From NCBI RefSeq assembly GCF_900067135.1, contig NZ_FJUR01000001.1:1305501-1369500 (forward strand): a stretch of 64,000 bases of DNA, in the 5' to 3' direction. Source of the DNA: Rhizobium sp. 9140 (GTDB taxonomy: Bacteria; Pseudomonadota; Alphaproteobacteria; Rhizobiales; Rhizobiaceae). A program made the position numbers and the translations under genes. The notes under the pieces are model-generated. The model did no database searches. It saw only the letters and a program-made list of their open reading frames with translations, and was not told the origin of the DNA. Positions 9,889-18,136 of this stretch are shown piece by piece (the stretch's first letter is position 1; each line of letters opens with the position of its first letter).

Positions 9889-10196
9889 GATCGGTCCTCG
9901 TCAGGGCTAGGGAGCCCCTGAATGATAGATGTGCCGTTCGTCGGCAGGAAAGACGGCTTCCATAAAGCAAGCCACGGCAAATGAGAAGCGACCCGCAGCA
10001 CGCCGAGGCGCAAGCGGGTGTATCGCCAACACCGGAGCCCTAAAAGAAGGGTGCCGCGCGCTACTATCTCAAGGATTCGTCCGGATTTACGGCAGGGTGC
10101 CGGTTTGCTCGACAATTGCGATCAGTATCGCTCGCCCTCTCCCAGGCGACATCGGCAACGTGACCCGATTCGATTTCCGTCGAAAATGGCATCCCT
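9889..10196. other. intergenic stretch upstream of murA
   Basis: This 308-bp stretch has no convincing coding sequence on either strand and no strong hairpin-plus-T terminator. It must hold the murA promoter and leader if murA is not co-transcribed with the small gene at 10197-10430. No specific element could be assigned. Confidence 0.5.
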
Positions 10197-10430
10197 CTAT
10201 TTTTCCGCCGTGTCATCGGCTGAACCCGTGCCTGCGATAGGAAGGCCGCCCTCGGTCGCCGAAGCCGCATCACGGGATGCCGCACCACCGGCCGCCGGCA
10301 GCCCCACGGCCTCGTCGGCATCGCCCGCCCGCCGGGCACGCCCCTGCTGCTTGCGGCGCTGAAGGTTCTCCCGCAACGTCCGCGCTGCCCGTTCCCGCCG
10401 AGCCTGCGCCTGCCGCTCCGCCTCACTCAT
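10197..10430 (-). CDS. small basic hypothetical protein
   Basis: This 77-residue protein has an Arg/Gln-rich N-terminal helix (MSEAERQAQARRERAARTLR...) followed by an Ala/Gly/Asp-rich tail. A good Shine-Dalgarno, GGGGAG, lies six bases before the ATG, which supports translation. No domain is recognised. It is on the same strand as murA, 308 bp upstream. It could be a nucleic-acid-associated small protein, but that rests on composition alone. Confidence 0.6.
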   Translation of the reverse strand: MSEAERQAQARRERAARTLRENLQRRKQQGRARRAGDADEAVGLPAAGGAASRDAASATEGGLPIAGTGSADDTAEK

Positions 10431-10674
10431 CCGTCGCTCCCCTTTTCCTCACGCTATCGCCTGCACCGAACGATCGATGGCACCAAGGCTACCTATCACC
10501 GCTTTACCAGGCACCCTTCCTACGAAATCACCAAGCCTCGCGAAACCCGCGTCCCATCATCCAAATCCGACCAAACATAAGAAAACCGCACCATCCGCCT
10601 TGCGCTCCCCGAAAACCTATGGCAATAGGCCCTCGCTCCGACACGGTCGCCAACACGCCGCCGCTGTCTTCAGT

Positions 10675-10749
10675 GCTGCTATAGCTCAGGGGTAGAGCAC
10701 TCCCTTGGTAAGGGAGAGGCCGAGAGTTCAAATCTCTCTAGCAGCACCA
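10675..10749 (+). tRNA. tRNA-Thr (GGT)
   Basis: This 75-nt tRNA has the acceptor GCTGCTA pairing with TAGCAGC, a D arm GCTCAGGGGTAGAGC, the anticodon stem-loop CTCCCTTGGTAAGGGAG (anticodon GGT), a T arm GAGAGTTCAAATCTCTC and an encoded CCA. The IS66 element begins 47 bp downstream, so the tRNA itself is intact. Confidence 0.96.
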
Positions 10750-10788
10750 TCTTCCTCCCGTCGGACACATCAAAGCCCGGTGCAAGCA

Positions 10789-10821
10789 CACTGAAGGTAA
10801 GCGCAATTTTCGATGCACCTT
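10789..10821. repeat. IS66 left end: target duplication plus inverted repeat
   Basis: CACTGAAG at 10789-10796 is the target duplication. The 25-bp left inverted repeat follows at 10797-10821, beginning GTAAGCGCAATTTTCG. Confidence 0.92.
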
Positions 10822-10875
10822 GACGGCTGCGGCAGCGCTGAACCGCCGTCACACCGATTTTGATATCCAGCTCTA

Positions 10876-12465
10876 TTACGCCGCAGTGGTCGTGGCGTAG
10901 TTGAACGGCAGCAGGTCGTCGATTTCGGCCGCTTCGTCCCGCTGCGGCAACTCAGTGAGCACATAGCGCAGCCAGGTGAGTGGGTCGACGCCACATGCGC
11001 GGCAAGTCAGCATCAAACTGTAGACCACTGCGCTGGCCTTGGCTCCGTCAGCGGTGTCGCTGAACAGCCACGATTTTCTTCCTGTCGCAAAGACCCTGAT
11101 GTCACGCTCCAGAATGTTGTTATCGATCGGCATCCTGCCGTCGGTGATATAGCGCGTCAGATAATCCCATTGGTTGAGGGTGTAGGACACTGCATCGCCG
11201 AGCTTTGTATCAGGCATAATCTTCGGCGCGATGTTGTCAAGCCATGCCTTTAGAGCGTTCAGGACCGGCAAGCTGTGCTGTTGCCGGAAACGGCGAATGC
11301 AATCGGCCTGCGTTTCATCGGCGTCGGGCTTTTTGTCTCGCGCCTGTTTTTCGATCCGGTAGAGCTGCTCGAAGAACCGGAGTGCCTGTTCCGGCGGTCC
11401 GCCTCCATTCTTTCTGGTTTTGAGTGCCTCGACAAAGCGCCGCCGGGAATGAGCCATGCATCCGACATGGGTGGCATCATCGAAGGTGCGCCAGGCTGTG
11501 TAGCCATCCGTCATGAGTATGCCGCGGTATTTGCCAAGGAAGGTTTGTGGGTGAATCTGACCGCGGCCGGGCTGGTAGTCGAGAAGCACGATCGGCTCGT
11601 CACTGTCCTCGCCGCTGCGATAAGCCCACATATACGATGTGCTGGTGGCTTCCTTATTCTTTTCCTTGAGGACCTGAACGGTCGTCTCATCACCGTGAAT
11701 GAGAGGCTGCGACCTGAGCCGCAATCTCAGCGCATCATAGATGCGGTGAAGATGCTTCTCGCTCGAGCCGATCACCCAGTGAGCGAGAGCGCCTCGGCTG
11801 ATCGGAACGCCGGCACGCTCGAATGTCTGAGCCACGCGGTAGAGCGGCGTGCCATCGACGTATTTGTGGACGAGCGCGAAAGCCAGTGTCGAGGCGGTGG
11901 CGATGCTGCCCGGCAGGGGCTGCGTCGGCATCGGAGCGATCACGACAGGCGTATTGATCCCGGTGCGGTCGCAATGGCGGCAGGCATACTTGAACCGCAC
12001 GTTCTGCAGGACTTTTGCCTTGACCTCGATATGGAGCTGCTCGGTGACGGCCTCGCCCATGCGATGCATTTGACTGTCGCAGCAAGGGCAAGCTTTCTGA
12101 TCGTCGGCAAGGTCATATTCGACACGCTCGCGTGGCAAATCTTCCGGTAGAGGCCTTCTGCCACGCTTCTTTCCCGTTGTGCTTTGGACCACCGGCAAGC
12201 CTGTATCCGGGAGATCGGCGGCCGCGTCGCCATAATCAGGATCATCCTCGTCCGCGGCCTCTTCGGCCTCGTTGAAGATGCGATCAATGTGCTTTTCGCT
12301 GCGGGGGGCAAAACGATGGAGCCTTGCAAGCGCCAGTTCTTCTTCAAGCTTGACGACCCGCTGCGAGAGGGCCTCCTTCTCGGCTTTGAGCGCAGCAATT
12401 TCGGCGGCGTTGGCCGCCAAATGCGCCATCAGCTCTGCAACGCTCAGTTCGCCGGTTCGGGTCAT
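10876..12465 (-). CDS. tnpC: IS66 family transposase TnpC
   Basis: This 529-residue DDE transposase has an N-terminal coiled-coil/leucine-rich region (about 10-50). An IS66 zinc-finger region CPCCDSQMH...CRHCDRTG follows at about 120-170. The catalytic core has Asp in IHGDETTVQVL, Asp in LMTDGYTAW and Glu in DNNILERDIR. The C-terminal IS66 block CGVDPLTWLRYVLTELP is present. Its length is normal and no frameshift is visible. It is the last gene of the tnpA-tnpB-tnpC order. Confidence 0.96.
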   Translation of the reverse strand: MTRTGELSVAELMAHLAANAAEIAALKAEKEALSQRVVKLEEELALARLHRFAPRSEKHIDRIFNEAEEAADEDDPDYGDAAADLPDTGLPVVQSTTGKKRGRRPLPEDLPRERVEYDLADDQKACPCCDSQMHRMGEAVTEQLHIEVKAKVLQNVRFKYACRHCDRTGINTPVVIAPMPTQPLPGSIATASTLAFALVHKYVDGTPLYRVAQTFERAGVPISRGALAHWVIGSSEKHLHRIYDALRLRLRSQPLIHGDETTVQVLKEKNKEATSTSYMWAYRSGEDSDEPIVLLDYQPGRGQIHPQTFLGKYRGILMTDGYTAWRTFDDATHVGCMAHSRRRFVEALKTRKNGGGPPEQALRFFEQLYRIEKQARDKKPDADETQADCIRRFRQQHSLPVLNALKAWLDNIAPKIMPDTKLGDAVSYTLNQWDYLTRYITDGRMPIDNNILERDIRVFATGRKSWLFSDTADGAKASAVVYSLMLTCRACGVDPLTWLRYVLTELPQRDEAAEIDDLLPFNYATTTAA

Positions 12466-12518
12466 CCCAGTTTTGAATCTGAGCCGTGCTGCCGCGTCAA
12501 TAGCTCAATTCGCCACCT

Positions 12519-12872
12519 TTAGCCGGCGATCTGATACTGCCGCACGGGATGGCGGATCATCGCATCGATATCGATCCCGTCGAGGATCCAGTGCAGTTGC
12601 TCGGTCGTCAGTGTGACCACCGTCACCTCTCGGCGCGGCCATCGGAACTTGTCTTCGGTCAACCGCTTCAGGATGAGCACGAAGCCCGAGCGATCGAAGA
12701 ATAGCAGCTTCACCCGGTCACGCCGGCGGTTGCAGAAGGCAAACACTGCAGGAGCAAACGGGTCCAGCGCCATCGTCTCCTGGACCAGGACCGCAAGGCT
12801 GTTGATGCCGGCCCGGAAGTCGATCGGTTCGCGATGCAGATAGACTTGAAGATCAGCGCCAAGCTTAAACAT
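12519..12872 (-). CDS. tnpB: IS66 family accessory protein TnpB
   Basis: This 117-residue IS66 ORF2 (not the IS200/605 TnpB nuclease) contains the family blocks PIDFRAGINSLAVLVQE, FAFCNRRRDRVKLLFFDRSGFVLILKRL and FRWPR. It is required for transposition of IS66 elements although its biochemical role is unclear. Its start overlaps the end of tnpA by eight bases, suggesting translational coupling. Confidence 0.95.
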   Translation of the reverse strand: MFKLGADLQVYLHREPIDFRAGINSLAVLVQETMALDPFAPAVFAFCNRRRDRVKLLFFDRSGFVLILKRLTEDKFRWPRREVTVVTLTTEQLHWILDGIDIDAMIRHPVRQYQIAG

Positions 12873-13299
12873 GACCCAGAGCTCCGATGATTGCCGTCAA
12901 TGCGTTGAGATCGCGGCACTCCAGCGTCAATCTCACACCATTCGGCAATGATACACTCACCTTCGCTGGAGAGGTCAGCGGGTCGCTCCTCTCCGTCGTC
13001 GGCAATCGCTCTTCGCGATCCGTGGCAGGCATCTCAATGTCGAACTCGCTGCTCGGGGCGGCAATCTGAACTGGAATAAACGCAGATGTCGAAGACGGCG
13101 ATAATGGATGTGCCGGGGTATGTTTCCTGATCCATTTCCAAACGAGGTTCGCGTTGACCCCGTGTTCTCGCGCCAGTTTCGATACTGATGCGCCGGGTTC
13201 AAGGCAGGCCGCAACAAGGCGATCTTTCGAACCTTGATCGAAGCGCCGTCTTCCATTCCGACCAACCAGCCGCACAGCAAGTTTTTGACCTTCACCCAT
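12865..13299 (-). CDS. tnpA: IS66 family protein TnpA (helix-turn-helix)
   Basis: This 144-residue IS66 ORF1 has a transposase-type helix-turn-helix at about 18-60 (FDQGSKDRLVAACLEPGASVSKLAREHGVNANLVWKWIR). A variable proline/serine linker leads to the C-terminal block VSLPNGVRLTLECRDLNAL. It probably binds the element ends. The start is near the right inverted repeat; a hairpin lies a few bases upstream. Confidence 0.92.
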   Translation of the reverse strand: MGEGQKLAVRLVGRNGRRRFDQGSKDRLVAACLEPGASVSKLAREHGVNANLVWKWIRKHTPAHPLSPSSTSAFIPVQIAAPSSEFDIEMPATDREERLPTTERSDPLTSPAKVSVSLPNGVRLTLECRDLNALTAIIGALGHV

Positions 13300-13303
13300 A
13301 CTT

Positions 13304-13330
13304 GGTGTCCACCTTTTTTAAGTGGACACC
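13304..13330. repeat. inverted repeat just upstream of tnpA, inside IS66
   Basis: GGTGTCCAC (13304-13312) and GTGGACACC (13322-13330) form a perfect 9-bp stem with a 9-nt T-rich loop, five bases before the tnpA start on the minus strand. It could limit translation or transcription entering the transposase genes from outside. The role is inferred. Confidence 0.5.
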
Positions 13331-13356
13331 TCATGCCAAAGCTCACTCAATTACAG

Positions 13357-13389
13357 AAGGTGCGGAGAAATTCGCGCTTACCACTGAAG
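13357..13389. repeat. IS66 right end: inverted repeat plus target duplication
   Basis: The 25-bp right inverted repeat is at 13357-13381, ending TTCGCGCTTAC. The second copy of the target duplication CACTGAAG follows at 13382-13389. Confidence 0.92.
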
Positions 13390-13475
13390 CTTCGTGCAGC
13401 ACAGTACAACGCCGCTTCGCGTGTCGATACGGCATCTGGACAGGCTTGGGCCGTGACCGACAGCGGTGTTCACGC

Positions 13476-13503
13476 AAAAAAGAGCCGGCTTTTGACCGGC
13501 TCT
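13476..13503 (-). terminator. rho-independent terminator of the DUF2076 gene
   Basis: On the minus strand AGAGCCGG pairs with CCGGCTCT across a 7-nt loop and is followed by a run of T. It lies 32 bp beyond the DUF2076 stop. Confidence 0.85.
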
Positions 13504-13534
13504 TTCTCATGCACGGACATAACTGTTCCGGCGA

Positions 13535-14173
13535 TCAGAAATCCATATCGCCCATGTCGTCGCCCATATCCGCACCGACGTCCTCCGCCGGTGCTTCCGC
13601 TTCAGCGGGCGTTTCCGCCGCGTTGGCTTCGTTGCCGGAGAACATGCTGCCGATGGCGCTGCCGAGAAGCATGCCGCCGGCGACGCCCATGGCGGTTTGG
13701 GCGGCACCCTGCAGGAAGCCGCCGCCGCTGCGCTGGCCCTGCTGGGCGGCACCCTGGTTGCCCCAGGGGCTATTCGGTTGGCCGTTGGGCTGGCCTGCCG
13801 GCGGCTGGCCCATGGCCGGGCCGGTTTGGCCGTAGGCGCCTTGCTGCGGCGCTTGCTGTGCGTAAGGGGTGGCGGGGGCCGCGCGGCGGGCAGGCGCGGC
13901 CTGGCTTCCGCCGCCGAACAGGCTGGAGAACAGCCCGCCGGAGGAGCGGCTTGAGGACTGGCGCTCCAGTTCCTGGATGCGGCTCTCGGCTGCGGCAAGG
14001 GCCTGGTCCTGCACCACGATGGTCTGCGCCATCAGGTAGGGGGCCGTCGGCTGGGCCGCGATCTTCTGGCCGATGAAGGCATTGGCCTCCTGATCGAGCG
14101 GGCCGGATTGGCGCTCGACCTCGGCAATGCGGGAGAAAAGCCCGTCGATCGCCTGGCGGTCATTGCTGTCCAT
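13535..14173 (-). CDS. DUF2076 domain-containing protein
   Basis: This 212-residue protein has an N-terminal conserved region (MDSNDRQAIDGLFSRIAEVE ... FIGQKIAAQPTAPYLMAQTIVVQDQAL) with a coiled-coil tendency at about 50-75. A Gly/Gln/Pro-rich linker, a small hydrophobic glycine segment (GGFLQGAAQTAMGVAGGMLLGSAIG) and an acidic tail ending DDMGDMDF follow. DUF2076 proteins are periplasmic ligand-binding-like proteins of unknown function; no signal peptide is evident. The ATG at 14173 was chosen because the upstream extension to 14206 is arginine-rich. Confidence 0.85.
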   Translation of the reverse strand: MDSNDRQAIDGLFSRIAEVERQSGPLDQEANAFIGQKIAAQPTAPYLMAQTIVVQDQALAAAESRIQELERQSSSRSSGGLFSSLFGGGSQAAPARRAAPATPYAQQAPQQGAYGQTGPAMGQPPAGQPNGQPNSPWGNQGAAQQGQRSGGGFLQGAAQTAMGVAGGMLLGSAIGSMFSGNEANAAETPAEAEAPAEDVGADMGDDMGDMDF

Positions 14174-14297
14174 GGTGATGTGTCTCCGTGATCTCATGCG
14201 CAACAAGATTGTTGCAGGGGTCGGGTCGGATGGGCTCCCTCCCGGCCATCGGGGCCGGAAGGGAAGGGGTGTCTGTCCTGTTGCGGACCGGCGTCGG

Positions 14298-15014
14298 CTA
14301 TTCGCGCTCGCCGGTGAAGTTCAGCAGGAGCTGAAAGATGTTGACGAAGTTGAGGTACAGCGACAGGGCGCCGAAGACGGCGAGCTTCTGCTGCGATTCC
14401 TGGTCCATGTTCTCGGCGAACTGTTCCTTGATATTCTGTGTGTCGTAGGCGGTGAGGCCTACGAAGACGACGATGCCGATCACCGAGATGGCGAACTGCA
14501 GAGCCGACGAGCCGAGGAAGATGTTGACGACCGAGGCGATGACGACGCCGATCAGACCCATCATCAGGAACGAGCCCATCTTCGACAGGTCGGCCTTGGT
14601 CACATAGCCGTAAAGGCTCGTCGCACCGAACATGGTCGCGGCGATGAAGAAGGTGCGCGCGATGCTCGTGCCCGTGAACACGAGGAACACGGAAGCCAGC
14701 GACAGGCCCATGACGGCGCAGAATGCCCAGAACATGGCCTGTGCAGCGCCGGCCGACATGGTCTGCAGGCGGAACGACAGGAACAGCACGAAGCCGAGCG
14801 GTGCCAGCATGACGACCCACTTCAAGGGCGTCTGGAAGATCGGCACGTAGAGCGCCGGCGTCGTACCGACGATGAAGGCGACAAGGCCGGTGACCACAAG
14901 GCCGAGGCCCATATAGTTGTACACCCGCAGCATATGCTGGCGCAGGGCCTGGTCGAGGAAGGCGCCGCTTTGCGCCGTAGCGCCGTAACGGGGGCCGGGA
15001 TTGCTGAAGCTCAT
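14298..15014 (-). CDS. Bax inhibitor-1/YccA family membrane protein
   Basis: This 238-residue integral membrane protein has about seven hydrophobic segments (for example YMGLGLVVTGLVAFIVG, WVVMLAPLGFVLFLSF and IVVFVGLTAYDTQNIKEQ). The motif LTAYDTQ and the C-terminal NFVNIFQLLLNF tail are typical of the Bax1-I family, whose members affect ion homeostasis or interact with membrane proteases (YccA inhibits FtsH in E. coli). The intracellular role here is unknown. Nothing nearby points to a specific function. Confidence 0.93.
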   Translation of the reverse strand: MSFSNPGPRYGATAQSGAFLDQALRQHMLRVYNYMGLGLVVTGLVAFIVGTTPALYVPIFQTPLKWVVMLAPLGFVLFLSFRLQTMSAGAAQAMFWAFCAVMGLSLASVFLVFTGTSIARTFFIAATMFGATSLYGYVTKADLSKMGSFLMMGLIGVVIASVVNIFLGSSALQFAISVIGIVVFVGLTAYDTQNIKEQFAENMDQESQQKLAVFGALSLYLNFVNIFQLLLNFTGERE

Positions 15015-15073
15015 CGAGGTTCTCCTTGGTAGATGAGAAAGTGTGAAGGACTCTGGCGTCGGGCGGCCAGAGG

Positions 15074-15859
15074 TCAGTAAAGGGTTTTGGACAGGCGCTC
15101 CGCCGTCTGCGCCAGCTTGGCCTTACCCGTGGTGCCACCGGGCGCGGCCACCAGTGCATAGGCCACGTCGCCGATCTGCCAGTCCGCCGCCTCGATCCCG
15201 TCGATGGCGTAGGTCTTGACCGGCCGTACCGAGAACGCACCCGGGCGCACGGCAAAGAGCGACATCTGCTCCTTGTCCGGCGTGCGGATCGCAAGCTCGA
15301 CGCTCGGGCCGAAGCGCGAGGGGAACACCTGCACGTCCACCACGGTCCAGCTTTCGGGCAGGGCCGGCATGATGATCGCCGTCGCCGCGCGAATGTCCTC
15401 GCGGTCGTAGGTCTGCACCTCCGGCTGCGACGTCATGGTCTCGCGGATCTCTGCCGTGCGGTGAGCGCGAACGGCCTCTTCCACATGCGCGGGCGGCGGC
15501 TCGGATGCCACGACCTCGGTCACCTGGAACGGCCCGAAGCTTGTGCTGGCAACCCAGCCGGCGCCGACGAGAAGGCCGACGGCCGCCACCTTCTGCAACT
15601 GCTGACTGACGCGGGGAAAGCGCAGGCCGTTTTCCAGCCGACGCGCCGCATCCCGGGTGTGCCGTGTGCCGCCGGGATCGACGGTTGCCTGAAGCGACAG
15701 ACGCAGCTCACCGCGCAGATGCAGATCGCCCATCACGCGGGCAGCAGACTCCGGGTTCTGCGCCAGATGCGCCTCAACCTGAAGCCGGCGCTGTGGCGTC
15801 AGCTGGTTGTCCACATAGGCATCGAGGTCGCTGTCGAGGATCGGGTCAGCCATGGTCAT
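15074..15859 (-). CDS. anti-sigma factor (membrane-anchored, no zinc motif)
   Basis: This 261-residue protein is encoded directly downstream of an ECF sigma gene and overlaps it by 14 bp, the standard sigma/anti-sigma arrangement. The N-terminal helical part (DSDLDAYVDNQLTPQRRLQVEAHLAQNPE) resembles anti-sigma domains but lacks the HxxxCxxC zinc motif. One transmembrane segment (VAAVGLLVGAGWVASTSF) lies near residue 95, and a periplasmic domain of about 150 residues follows. The start at 15859 has GGAGG eight bases upstream. The signal sensed is unknown. Confidence 0.8.
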   Translation of the reverse strand: MTMADPILDSDLDAYVDNQLTPQRRLQVEAHLAQNPESAARVMGDLHLRGELRLSLQATVDPGGTRHTRDAARRLENGLRFPRVSQQLQKVAAVGLLVGAGWVASTSFGPFQVTEVVASEPPPAHVEEAVRAHRTAEIRETMTSQPEVQTYDREDIRAATAIIMPALPESWTVVDVQVFPSRFGPSVELAIRTPDKEQMSLFAVRPGAFSVRPVKTYAIDGIEAADWQIGDVAYALVAAPGGTTGKAKLAQTAERLSKTLY

Positions 15860-16382
15860 TGTCGGTGCCTCCAACGATCTTGAGGTGAGTCGGCGTGCGG
15901 TCTTCCTCAAAGGCGCGCAGGCGCGCCCGCGCGCGGGAAAGGCGCGACATCAGCGTCCCCACGGGAATATCGAGAACGCGCGCGGCGTCCTGGTAGGACA
16001 TCTCGTCGATGGCGACGAGATGAAGTGCAGCGCGCTGCTCTTCGGGAAGGCTGAAGAACGCTTCGCGCAACTGCCCGAGACGAACGACATCTTCCGCGCC
16101 GCTATGATGCACGCCTTGCGAAAGCAGGGCCGCTTCCTCCACGCGCTGCGTTTGCGAGCGTTTGCGGCGCAGGCTGTCGATATGCGTATTGTGAAGGACG
16201 GACATCAGCCATGTCCGTAGGTTCGCGCCCTGACGAAAGCTTGGCCGGCGCTCATAAGCGCGCATCAGCGCGTCCTGCACCAGATCCTCGGCATCGTCGG
16301 GATTGCGCACGAGCGAACGGGCATAGCGCCGGAGAGCGCCGAGCTGGCCGATGACATCGAAGGGGCTTTTCCTGTCGTCCAT
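15846..16382 (-). CDS. ECF RNA polymerase sigma factor
   Basis: This 178-residue sigma70-family extracytoplasmic-function factor has region 2 LGALRRYARSLVRNPDDAEDLVQDALMRAYERRPSF and region 4 LPEEQRAALHLVAIDEMSYQDAARVLDIPVGTLMSRLSRARARL. It directs RNA polymerase to a stress regulon and is probably held inactive by the downstream anti-sigma protein. The start at 16382 (MDDRKSPFDV) fits rhizobial relatives; an in-frame ATG at 16397 is possible. Confidence 0.93.
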   Translation of the reverse strand: MDDRKSPFDVIGQLGALRRYARSLVRNPDDAEDLVQDALMRAYERRPSFRQGANLRTWLMSVLHNTHIDSLRRKRSQTQRVEEAALLSQGVHHSGAEDVVRLGQLREAFFSLPEEQRAALHLVAIDEMSYQDAARVLDIPVGTLMSRLSRARARLRAFEEDRTPTHLKIVGGTDNDHG

Positions 16383-16666
16383 GTGAGATATACGCATGGC
16401 GACGACACTCTATTCCACGCCTCGCGAAATATTTCTCGCAGGCGCGAAATTCTAAAACGGAATCTTCGCATCCGCTAATGGACAGCGGTTCACACCTCTG
16501 TCATGAGGTTTATTAACGTGTTGATGATATGCTCACAAAATCAGAGGCGCCCAAGCGCCTGCGGATGGATAGGCCTTGGAGGAGGCCGTTCCGAAAATGT
16601 GACCGTCGATCGGGAGAAATGGCGCGGCATGCTGAGGCATTGGCCGCGCTGAGGGAGGAGTTGAAC

Positions 16667-16753
16667 ATGGCCACACATATGATGCGCACGCTGTTGAACA
16701 CCATGGCGTTCCTTGCCGTCCTGACGGTTCTCGGTCTCTGGGCCGTCCTGTAG
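16667..16753 (+). CDS. possible 28-residue membrane peptide
   Basis: This short ORF (MATHMMRTLLNTMAFLAVLTVLGLWAVL) is almost entirely one hydrophobic helix. The sequence GGAGGAG ends seven bases before the ATG, an unusually strong ribosome-binding site. The frame stays open upstream to 16529, so a longer form (44 residues from 16619) is possible. It is divergent from the sigma gene. No family is recognised. Confidence 0.4.
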   Translation: MATHMMRTLLNTMAFLAVLTVLGLWAVL

Positions 16754-16792
16754 GATCCCGTTGAGAGCCGTGAGCCTATAGCTCGGCGAACC

Positions 16793-17182
16793 TCAGGGAT
16801 AAAGATAGTGCCTCTCCCAGGCATCATGCGGGATCTGGCTGCCGATCTCGTATTTGAACGACCGCACGTCGATGTGGTCCGGACCGGTGGTGCAGCGAAA
16901 CTTCAGCCGGTACCATTCTCCCTGACTGCGGAAGACCGCGCCGGGCGCGGTGATGGTGTTGGTACCCGTCACCGGATCGCCGAACGCGTAGGCGATGACC
17001 TTGTCGGGCCGGTATTGCGTCTTGTCCTTGTTGATGCGCTCCATTGCTTCCGTATCGCAGCGCTGCTCCAGTCGTGTGGCGGGATCGAGCTTCTGGAACT
17101 GGCGAACGAGCGTCTGATCCATGGCAGCAGCCGAGGTGGCGGTGCATGCCGCCAGCAGAGCCGACAAGGCAATCCTGTTCAT
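16793..17182 (-). CDS. DUF930 domain-containing exported protein
   Basis: This 129-residue protein has a signal peptide (MNRIALSALLAACTATSAAA) followed by a domain recognised as DUF930: LVRQFQKLDPATRLEQRCDTEAMERI, YRPDKVIAYAFGDP and WYRLKFRCTTGPDHIDVRSFKYEIG. Two cysteines could form a periplasmic disulfide. Its function is unknown. DUF930 proteins are widespread in rhizobia and brucellae. Confidence 0.85.
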   Translation of the reverse strand: MNRIALSALLAACTATSAAAMDQTLVRQFQKLDPATRLEQRCDTEAMERINKDKTQYRPDKVIAYAFGDPVTGTNTITAPGAVFRSQGEWYRLKFRCTTGPDHIDVRSFKYEIGSQIPHDAWERHYLYP

Positions 17183-17363
17183 GCGTTGATTCTCTCACTA
17201 TCGGTCGGAACCGCCGCTTCAAGGCAATTTTCTTGGCCATTCGATGGCTGAAACAAGGCGACGTCACCGGCTGGCTCGAATTTGCGTATGAAATGACGCA
17301 CGCGCAATGGCGTTACCCGTTGTTTCGAAAGGCCTTTCCACGAACATCTGCAAGCTGCCCGAT

Positions 17364-17828
17364 TTATGTCGAGGCGGTCACGTCGATCCACTCTGCTCCG
17401 GTGATGTCGGCCATGCGCTCGGGCGAAATCCGCACGGCAGCATTGGTGGCGCCCGCCGCCGGAACGACGATGTCGAAGGCGCGCAACGAGACGTCGCAAT
17501 AAACCGCAAGCGGCTTTGGCAGACCGAAAGGGCAGACGCCGCCCACCGGATGGCTCGTCTCCGCCTCCACGTCAGCAAGGTCGAGCATCCGGGCCTTGGT
17601 GCCGAACCGCGCCTTGAATTTCTTGTTGTCGATACGCGCTTCACCGCCCGTAACGATCAGGATCACCGCGTCTGCGACCCGGAGCGCCAGGGTCTTGGCG
17701 ATCTGCGCCGGCACGACGCGATGTGCCGCCGCCGCCATGGCGACCGTCGCCGTGCTCTCGTCGAGAACGATGACCTTGAGGTCGGGCGCCTTCTCGGCTA
17801 GGAAGGCGGTCACGGAGGATAGGCTCAT
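17364..17828 (-). CDS. YbaK/EbsC family aminoacyl-tRNA editing protein
   Basis: This 154-residue protein is a stand-alone YbaK/ProX-type editing domain that hydrolyses mischarged tRNA such as Cys- or Ala-tRNA(Pro). Blocks are AAHRVVPAQIAKTLALRV (with the substrate-binding Lys), ILIVTGGEARIDNKKFKA and HPVGGVCPFGLPKPLAVYCDVSLRA. The start at 17828 was chosen; the frame is open to 17918, but that extension includes a terminator hairpin. Confidence 0.88.
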   Translation of the reverse strand: MSLSSVTAFLAEKAPDLKVIVLDESTATVAMAAAAHRVVPAQIAKTLALRVADAVILIVTGGEARIDNKKFKARFGTKARMLDLADVEAETSHPVGGVCPFGLPKPLAVYCDVSLRAFDIVVPAAGATNAAVRISPERMADITGAEWIDVTAST

Positions 17829-17886
17829 GAGGCTGTCCGCTCTCTGAAAGATTCGTCGGTCGCCAGCCGGTGTCACGCCTGACACG

Positions 17887-17910
17887 AAAAGGCGGGCCGT
17901 TAAGCCCGCC
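17887..17910 (-). terminator. rho-independent terminator between 17936 gene and YbaK gene
   Basis: On the minus strand GGCGGGC pairs with GCCCGCC across six bases and is followed by TTTT. It would end transcription coming from the gene at 17936-18124. Confidence 0.75.
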
Positions 17911-17935
17911 TCCAGCATTGCTGTCGCCGATTTTT

Positions 17936-18124
17936 TCAGTCGTCGTTGGTTGCGTCAAGGTCTTCTGGGCGCGTGCCCTCCTGACCATGTGGCAGATAGC
18001 CATGGCTCGTAAACCAGTTCTCGAGAATGGCGGCGATGGCCGCGTCGCGGCTGTCGATTTCCGGATGGTCGGAAATGAACGATGCGAGCGCGGCTTCGAT
18101 CTTGGGGTCTGTCGTGCTGGACAT
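17936..18124 (-). CDS. small acidic hypothetical protein
   Basis: This 62-residue acidic protein (MSSTTDPKIEAALASFISDH...) has predicted helices and an Asp/Glu-rich end. It lies 12 bp downstream of the GlsB-type gene on the same strand and upstream of a terminator, consistent with a two-gene message. No family was recognised. Its reality rests on position and plausible codon use. Confidence 0.55.
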   Translation of the reverse strand: MSSTTDPKIEAALASFISDHPEIDSRDAAIAAILENWFTSHGYLPHGQEGTRPEDLDATNDD

Positions 18125-18136
18125 GATGCCTCTTCC

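Larger units (their letters stand above)
10797..13381 (-). mobile_element. IS66-family insertion sequence, complete
   Basis: This 2585-bp element starts GTAAGCGCAATTTT and ends, read on the other strand, GTAAGCGCGAATTT. The terminal inverted repeats extend to 25 bp with 20 identities, and both contain GCACCTT at the inner end. It is flanked by an exact 8-bp target duplication, CACTGAAG, which is the size IS66 elements generate. It carries tnpA, tnpB and tnpC, all open and in the order expected for the family on the minus strand. Intact ORFs, repeats and duplication indicate a recent and potentially active insertion. Confidence 0.95.

Noticed and set aside
7579..9921. 780-codon plus-strand frame opposite hisD, DUF2948 and murA
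   Set aside because: It is a mirror of three well-supported minus-strand genes in high-GC DNA and its translation has no recognisable domain.
13304..13330. The 9-bp inverted repeat upstream of tnpA as the end of a second insertion sequence
   Set aside because: It lies inside the IS66 boundaries defined by matching inverted repeats and target duplication, and no second set of ends or transposase was found.
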